64,000 nucleotides of DNA from Ashinkailepas kermadecensis (Eukaryota; Arthropoda; Thecostraca; Neolepadidae), in contig JAOTOM010005101.1 of the NCBI GenBank assembly GCA_034440615.1, positions 637,501 through 701,500 on the forward strand, given 5' to 3'. The notes below the pieces were generated by a model, which saw only the letters and a list, made by a program, of their open reading frames with translations, made no database searches and was not told the DNA's origin. Of this stretch, positions 57,829 to 64,000 are shown in pieces. Both the position numbers and the translations under genes were made by a program. The number at the start of each line of letters is the position of its first letter. The first letter of the stretch is position 1.

Positions 57829-58484
57829 CGTCCACCAGCCAGGGAGATGCTGGTCACCATGATCGGCAGGGGGGAGGTTATCGGCAACCAGCTCCCTAAC
57901 TGGCAGCGTCACCAACGTCCATCGCGCGGAGGTATGGCAGCAACGGATCAGCTCGATATCGCAAAATCGCTGGCAACATCGATACGCATGTTTCTATGCT
58001 GCATGTTGCTTTCAATATAACGTGACTTCTTGGTATATCAAGGAGCGAGTGGCGTGCACTTTAACCTGGGTTACACGTATCCATGGCGATTTAAAACTTG
58101 TCAGGAAAACACGACTGTAATCTAACCTATCGTCTATCGGATGTCACTACTAATATCGTTTGAATGGACCTGATTCGATATTCTGGCTGGATTACACGCG
58201 TATTTTCCAGGCAGGTTTTAAATCGTCACGGGCACATGTAACCAATATTAAAGTGCACGCCACTCGCTCCTCGATATAACAAGAAGTCATATTCAGTTCA
58301 GGTGCACATCATAGGAGCATGCATACCGATGTCAGTGACTTTTGCGATATCGAGCTGATCCGTTGCTGCCATACCTCCGCGCGATGGACGTTGGTGATGC
58401 TGCCAGTTAGGGAGTTGGTCGCCGATACCCTCCCCCGGCCGAGCATGGTGACCAGCATCTCCCTGGCTGGTGGACGTTGGTGAC
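57829..58484. mobile_element. 656-bp foldback (long terminal inverted repeats)
   Basis: Left arm words (CGTCCACCAGCCAGGGAGAT, GAGCGAGTGGCGTGCACTTT) reappear reverse-complemented at mirror positions; paired coordinates sum to about 116,312, so the centre is near 58156. Arms are roughly 80-90% identical with only a short spacer. No transposase. This is the structure of a foldback-type MITE. Confidence 0.88.
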
Positions 58485-58509
58485 GCTGCCAGTCAGGGGG
58501 CTGGGCGCC

Positions 58510-58640
58510 GGTTAGGTTAGGTTAGGTTAGGTTGGGTTAGGCGAAGTTAGGGCTTTCATTATATTTTGCTCATCTTGTGTTGATTTTTTGAATAGGCTAG
58601 GTTAGGTTAGGTTAGGTTAGGTTAGGTTAGGTAATGTTTG
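58510..58640 (+). repeat. interstitial TTAGG runs
   Basis: GGTTA repeats about five times at 58510-58540 and about seven times at 58597-58631, separated by ~55 bp. TTAGG is the usual arthropod telomere unit. Confidence 0.93.
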
Positions 58641-58984
58641 CTTACATCATTCGTCATCACATATTACCGAACGCAAAGCCCCCTTTTTGGTGTTATTTTT
58701 TGCTCTCCAACTGAACGTACCCATTAATGCTGACGTCAGTCCCCTGGGCTCCAACATTTATAGTTCGACAGCTAGTTTTGGAGCCTGATTCTGACCCGAT
58801 GTGATCTACTCTGCATTGATCTGTTCTACTATGATCAATATAAATGCATTCATCCATGTTAGTTCTTGAAAATAATGGCGAAAGCAAACAAGCCGTCTTT
58901 TTTAAACAACTTCCAGGTACTTGTAGTGATCAAATTTGACGTCTGGTGATCTCATTATCGGCCAATACGCAAATGCAAGGTATG
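58641..58984. other. spacer related to AT-rich dispersed repeat
   Basis: GGTGTTATTTTTTGCTCTCCAACTGAA at 58690 resembles the complement of words at 62750 and 63225, so part belongs to the AT-rich repeat listed at 62600-64000. No gene. Confidence 0.4.
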
Positions 58985-59310
58985 CTTCGCAGGGGCTGAT
59001 CCAGGAATTGCCATGGGGAGGCACATGTCGGGAGGAGCGCCACTGTGAAAGTACCTGGATCACGAAGAATGCCTTTGATGCCTTTGCCTTCCGAGTGGTG
59101 CCTCTGGCTGAACCCCAAAAAAAATGACGGGGGAGGGGGTGCACTCGAGACCTCCTGGAGAGTCGCCTTTTCCTCGCAGGGGGGCGCCTCTGGCTGAGAA
59201 ATTGGAGGGGTGCACTCGAGCCTTCCCACAGGGGCGCCTTTTCCACGCCGGAGGAGCGTCGCCTTCCCATGGGGGAGGGGGCATGCCTCCAGAACCCCAT
59301 TGCAACCTCC
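58985..59310. mobile_element. fragment of the GGGGCGCC-rich MITE family
   Basis: CAGGGGCTGATCCAGGAATT at the left resembles a MITE end. Inside, a ~70-bp module (GTGCACTCGAG..CCT....GCGCCTTTTCC) occurs twice. It is related to 42712-43053. The right end is not clear. Confidence 0.6.
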
Positions 59311-60764
59311 GATGTGCTTCGGGCAATCCATGACAAGAGCTTTCTAACACGTCAGTAAAGCTGACACGTGTTCATATTCGTCTTCAGCACACACCACCGA
59401 TTCTACACAATTTACCGTCATATCATGAAACTAACCTCGCAATCTACGAATCTGAGCTTGGATTTGCCTTAACTGCAACAGTTTGACCTCGAGAGAATAA
59501 AATGTCAAGGTCAACCAGCGGAAGAGATCTAACTTCCGAACGAAGGCGCCGAAATCCATGCAATCGCTATTCCCAGACAGCCCATTATTGCACGCGCCTT
59601 ATAATCGTATATTAATATCGCTCAAGGCTAATTATCAAGGCCATACATCACCAAGATAGCCGCATCTTCCAGTAGATCGGGGTAAAATATCAATTTCAAA
59701 AAGACCTAAAATGATGGGACATACATCCATCCATAGAATCGTTACTTTAGACCACCCAATTACCGCCGGAATTGTCATGGTGTATTTATACCGCTCAAGG
59801 TCAGTTGCAAAATACACTTAATATGACGGAAACGGTTATAGCTCCTGAGCATAGTAATGAAGCATAGTAATGAACAGATTGTTGGATACATGATAGGTCA
59901 CCACTGTGCACCACTTTTAGTTGCACATTGGCTCAGGCCTAGGTTAATCATGAAGATCAGAAGGAATTCAAGATGACGTGGGCAGTTGTAACTCCCAATA
60001 TATGCAATACAAATGTGCACAAAGGCAATTGGCGAAAAGCAGCTTACAGTGCGCAGCTGTCCGTTGTACATTCAAGCAATTCAAGGTGAATTACACACAT
60101 CACAACACATTCAAAACTACCGAGAAAATTGTATCTCACGAGATACAGTATGCACACGCATAGAAGCAAAGGTGAAAAAGCCGGCGACACGCCGACGCAC
60201 GTCGGTGACAGCTCAAGGGACACGGAAGGCTCTAATGAGACAGCCAAATACTAACCGGCCTTCTCTTCCCAAGTTAAATTTTTTTTTTTTTTGTAGTAAT
60301 TAATCATGGCAAGGTCTTTTTCTAGGCTAGTCTACATTGGCAAACGGCACATTTTATATAGTGGTGACGTCCCTTTGAGTCAGCCACAGGCTGAAAAAAA
60401 ACAGCGGCGCAGGTGGCGGCCAATGTTAGATTCCCATAGACGTCGGCGATATGTCGATGAGACAGCAGCGAGCTATCTCATGTGTGACAATTGTGGCGCG
60501 GTCAACCTTACTAAATCACCTGTCTGAACCAAGGAGACCCGGATCCTGGATAATGACGTCATGGAAGTAAAAGACATCTGCTTGCCCGTAATTAGCGTAA
60601 TAATTCGTAAAATAAAACAGGAAATCAAGGAAGATAACTTTGTCAAGCATATCACCACGGATACCCACAATATTATCACTAACATCAATGGATCCGGGGC
60701 TAGCTGAAAAAGCTACCCACAACAATATTTGGGTATTATTATGGGTAACCCTAATGGAAAAATC
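59311..60764. other. spacer, no gene recognised
   Basis: About 1.45 kb of mixed sequence with short ORFs only. No transposon or RNA signal that I can support. Confidence 0.4.
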
Positions 60765-61182
60765 CTGCAGGATTGTCCTGCACAATTGTGCAGGACAGCG
60801 TCTTGAGGGATCCTGCAGGATTCTGTGTGAGATATTGATACAAGGATACTTCAGGATCCTGCAGGATCCTGCCCATAAATCCTGCAGGATCCTTCACATA
60901 GATCCTGTCGGATTCAGAACTGTCCTGCATGATCCTTCACATAAATCATGCAGCATCCTTCACATGAATCCTGCAGGATCCTTCACATGAATCCTGCAGG
61001 ATCCTTCACATAAATCCTGCAGGATCCTTCACATAAATCCTGCAGGATCCTTCACATAAATCCTGTAGGATCTAGGGCTGTCCTGCAGGATTATGCGCAT
61101 AAATCCTGCAGAATCCTTCACATAAATCCTGTCATCCAGGATTGTCCTGCATGATCCTGCACATAAATCCTGCCGAATCCAC

Positions 61183-61764
61183 TGTAGCGCCTAGGTGCGT
61201 GTACAGGCGTAGGATCTGGGAAAACCACCAGGGAGAAAAGGTACTATGGTGATGACAGGTAATGGATGAGAGGTACCGTGGTAGTGTTCAGGTAATGAAA
61301 GAAAGGTAATGCTGGTTAGTCTTAAGCCAAAGAGGTCCTGTCGCCAATTGACACCCATGAAGTGTGCTATCTAAGCGTGGTCGACCTCCAGAGAGATGAT
61401 CCCAGAGACACAAGATGGGACATTTGTATGCCGGCACAATAGGTAACCGAACAGTTGAAGCCTGAAACCTAGTTATTACATTGAAGAACGAAGATATCGA
61501 AAAGTACATGCATTTGGGAAAGCGTACAGGTCAGTCAGTTGAGTGAAGTAGACAGCTATTATGGCAGATGGCTATTGGACACAGGGCATTAGATATAAGC
61601 AGAGAAACAAGCTATAATTGACATGGTTAAGCACGATTAATGACACTGTCATCTTACATCAAAGGGTGAACCTTAAGTACACCACATCGTCTAATAGATG
61701 GCAGCACTCATGCACAGCGGTCAACCGTCAAGCATGCTGGTGCTCTCACTCGCGCTCCGCTACA
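61183..61764. mobile_element. solo LTR, 582 bp, with 4-bp TSD
   Basis: The ends TGTAGCG and CGCTACA form a 7-bp inverted repeat with TG...CA termini. The flank is CCAC on both sides (61179-61182 and 61765-61768). There is no internal retroelement sequence, as expected after recombination between two LTRs. The satellite is on both sides. Confidence 0.8.
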
Positions 61765-62244
61765 CCACAACTGTCCTGCAGGATCCATCACATACACCTT
61801 GTAGGATCCAGGGCCGTCCTGGAGGATCATGCGCATAAATCCTGTAGAATCCTTCACATAAATCCTGTCAGATCTACAGCTGTCCTGCATGATCCTGCAC
61901 ATAAATCCTACAGGATCCTTCACATAAATCCTATCGCATCCAGGGCTGTCCTGCAGGATTCTTTACATCAATCCTGTTGGATCCATGACCGTCCTGCAGG
62001 ATCCTGCATAAAAACTGAATGGGAGCCTACCGGATAATGTCCGGCATATAAATCCTACAGGGCCCTGCACATAAATCCTGCACGTTCCTGAACATAAATC
62101 CTACAGCACGTAAGTTTTGCTGGATCCTGCATGTGAATCACACTTCATCCTGTACCTGAATGGTACATGACCCTTCATGGTTTTGTGAAGGATCTTGCAT
62201 GATTATTGTCAGAATTATGTATAATAAACCACATGATCATGTAC

Positions 62245-62345
62245 AGCACTCGAACCTTCTCGGAGGGGTGCCTCTTCCCGGCCGAAGGAGCGCCAGTTTC
62301 CATAGGGCAGGAGCACATGCTCCCAGTTCCCCTCCCAAGATATGT
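62245..62345. mobile_element. short MITE fragment
   Basis: CACTCGAACCTTCTCGGAGG, GGTGCCTCTTCCCGGCCGAA and CAGTTTCCATAGGG align with 59213-59290 of the family at 58985. Confidence 0.6.
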
Positions 62346-62600
62346 TACTGAAAATTGCATCACATCAAACCTTTAAGACGGACCTGAATAGTTATCTGTA
62401 AAATCCCGCAGGACAGTCATGCATGCCACTGGAATCCTGCAGGACAGTCATGCATGACATTACAATCATGTAGGACAGCTTTCTATATTTCTCAAATCCT
62501 GCAGGGTTGTCCTGCAGGATCGCATGTCTGTGCAGGAGTGTCTGCGGAAATGTGCAGGATCCTGTAGGATCGTGGGGATTTTCTGAGAATCCTGTAGGAC

Positions 62601-64000
62601 TTTTTCACTTGGGAAGTTTGCAGTTTAAGGTAATGTTTGATTTTTGGAATGTGTTTTTCCAATGGCATGTTTATGAATGTGGTGAACATGATGTGACCGC
62701 TCATTTCTTCTGCATATGCATCCTTTTCAGTTGGGAGGCAGAATATCGCCGAAAAAGGGGCATGGAGTTGGGTAATCTAGCATAAAAAGTAACATACAAA
62801 ATAAAGAAAAAAGCAACATAAGCTAACCTAACCTAGCCTTCCATGCAAGAGGTCACATTCATATTTTTTTTCTTCAAAATTTACAATTTCAAACAATTTT
62901 TTCTTTTCAAAATCGACTAAAATCATAATCTAATGTAACCTGACCTGTCATTGAAGAAAATAAAATATATGATACAAATTCCCCTCCGATTATAAAATTA
63001 TAGTTTACGACAAAAACATAACCCAACTTAACTCAACCAAACCTAATGCTTTCATTGCTTCATGGAGGTACATTGTGTGCAAAACTTGTCTTGTAGTCAC
63101 CTTGAACTTCAATAATCTCTTATTATGGTTTAAGGTGTTCACAAGATTTTCAATGCAATGTTTATGAACATATCTAAGATGATGGGACCACTGATCTTTT
63201 GTGCAAATGCTTACCTTTCAGTTGGTGAGCAAAATAACACCAAAAAGTGGACTTTGAGTTAGATAAGATCGCATAAAAATTAATGTTTCAAATTAAATAC
63301 AACATAACCTAGCCTAGTGTCACAGCCTAGTGCCTTACCTGCCTTTGGAGAATATATTTAAAAAACATAATTTGAAAAATACTAAATGATTTATTCTCTT
63401 AAAATTGCCCAAATCATGAAAAATATATCCTGACCTAACCTAACCTAACACAAAGTGCTTTTGAACAAAAACTATTTCCTTTTTTGAATTTTTAAGTACA
63501 TTAAAAAATTTAAATAAAAGAAAACCTAAACTAACTATCTAACCAAACCTAACCCCTTTGTTTGCTTTAAGGAGGAAAACTGTGTGTAATGCTTGTCTCA
63601 TGCCAATCTTACAGCACAATCATACCAGTTTGGCTACGTTTTGTTAGGTTAGGTGTTGGTTTTTTTTGTTCTTTTTACATTTTTATAATATATTACCTCA
63701 TACCCAAAGCCCCTTTGTTAGTGTTATTTTGCTCTTCAATGAAAAGTAAATATTTACACCACAAATGAGTGGTCACATCAGCTTAATCATGTTTGTAAAG
63801 ATGGCAGTTCAAAATATAATTTTATAAATATATAAAACACCTCAAGCACAAATTTGCCAATATTTGTAAGTAAATGCACATAGATGCAACTGAGTCCTTC
63901 CTAAAATAACTTCCTAAACATATCTTCTGGTGAATTTTGTGGTGATTTAAATGAATATGGATATGATATGAGAGTGACTTCATCAAGTTATGAAGATCAG
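62601..64000. repeat. AT-rich dispersed repeat, ~500-bp step, with AACCTAACC words
   Basis: 62640-62835 and 63140-63330 share an ordered set of words (ATGTTTATGAA, CC.CTCATTTCTTCTGCATATGC-like, TTTTCAGTTGG.GAGCA, AACCTAACCTAGCCT), a direct repeat about 500 bp apart. A further segment near 63700-63800 is inverted relative to these. CCTAA-type words occur many times. No gene seen up to the window end. Confidence 0.6.

Larger units (their letters stand above)
60765..62600. repeat. palindromic ATCCTGCAGGAT satellite, ~23-bp step
   Basis: The unit AAATCCTGCAGGATCCTTCACAT (23 bp) contains the 12-bp palindrome ATCCTGCAGGAT followed by GGATCC. Dense stretches lie at 60765-61180, 61765-62160 and 62395-62600. 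Copies vary (CTGTAGG, CTGTCGG, TGCATG), but the CACATAAATCCTG linker is well kept. It is interrupted by a solo LTR (61183-61764) and a MITE fragment near 62245-62345. Confidence 0.9.

Overview
The window looks like repeat-rich intergenic DNA from an arthropod nuclear genome, possibly a crustacean such as a barnacle. The arthropod assignment rests on three things: a secreted cysteine-rich gene of the arthropod GPC-repeat (DUF4789-like) type, several TTAGG pentamer runs (the common arthropod telomere unit), and a mix of Ty3/gypsy, RNase H-bearing LINE, Penelope, hAT, piggyBac-type and tRNA-SINE elements. The species is inference. No prokaryotic gene organisation, rRNA, intact tRNA gene or CRISPR array was seen.

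Layout. 0.4-9.5 kb: a cluster of tandem arrays with different unit lengths (43, 19, 42, 12, 21 and 32 bp); the 43- and 32-bp arrays show clear higher-order periods. A hAT-type MITE with perfect 8-bp target-site duplications lies at 2.5-3.1 kb. 8.8-13.2 kb: a decayed Ty3/gypsy element on the minus strand (LTR, primer site, gag, protease, RT, RNase H, integrase), whose integrase end runs into the 32-bp array. 13.6-16.3 kb: a minus-strand LINE (copy 1). 17.15-18.46 kb: the only convincing host gene. 18.5-28.3 kb: small satellites, a piggyBac-type MITE, a degenerate ~20-21 bp repeat family and a possible zinc-finger exon. 29.3-39.9 kb: LINE copy 2 (plus strand), split by a hAT transposon that itself holds a SINE and an inverted pair of Penelope elements; a second copy of the piggyBac-type MITE sits in the LINE 3' region. 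40-42.5 kb: a third LINE. 44.9-47.3 kb: a long, diverged ~21-bp array with phased A-tracts. 50.7-55.2 kb: a fourth LINE split by a hAT-type MITE. 55.2-64 kb: more ~21-bp repeats, microsatellites, a 656-bp foldback, interstitial TTAGG, a palindromic CCTGCAGG satellite interrupted by a solo LTR, and AT-rich dispersed repeats.

The window is best read as a stratified record of insertions. All transposon genes seen carry frameshifts, stops or lost catalytic residues. Relative ages follow from nesting: LINE copy 2, then the hAT in it, then SINE and Penelope in the hAT; the piggyBac-type MITE entered both LINE copy 2 and the ~21-bp family. The most unusual structures are the ~21-bp phased repeat family, the inverted Penelope pair with a hammerhead-like motif, and the 31-bp inverted duplication at the hAT junction.
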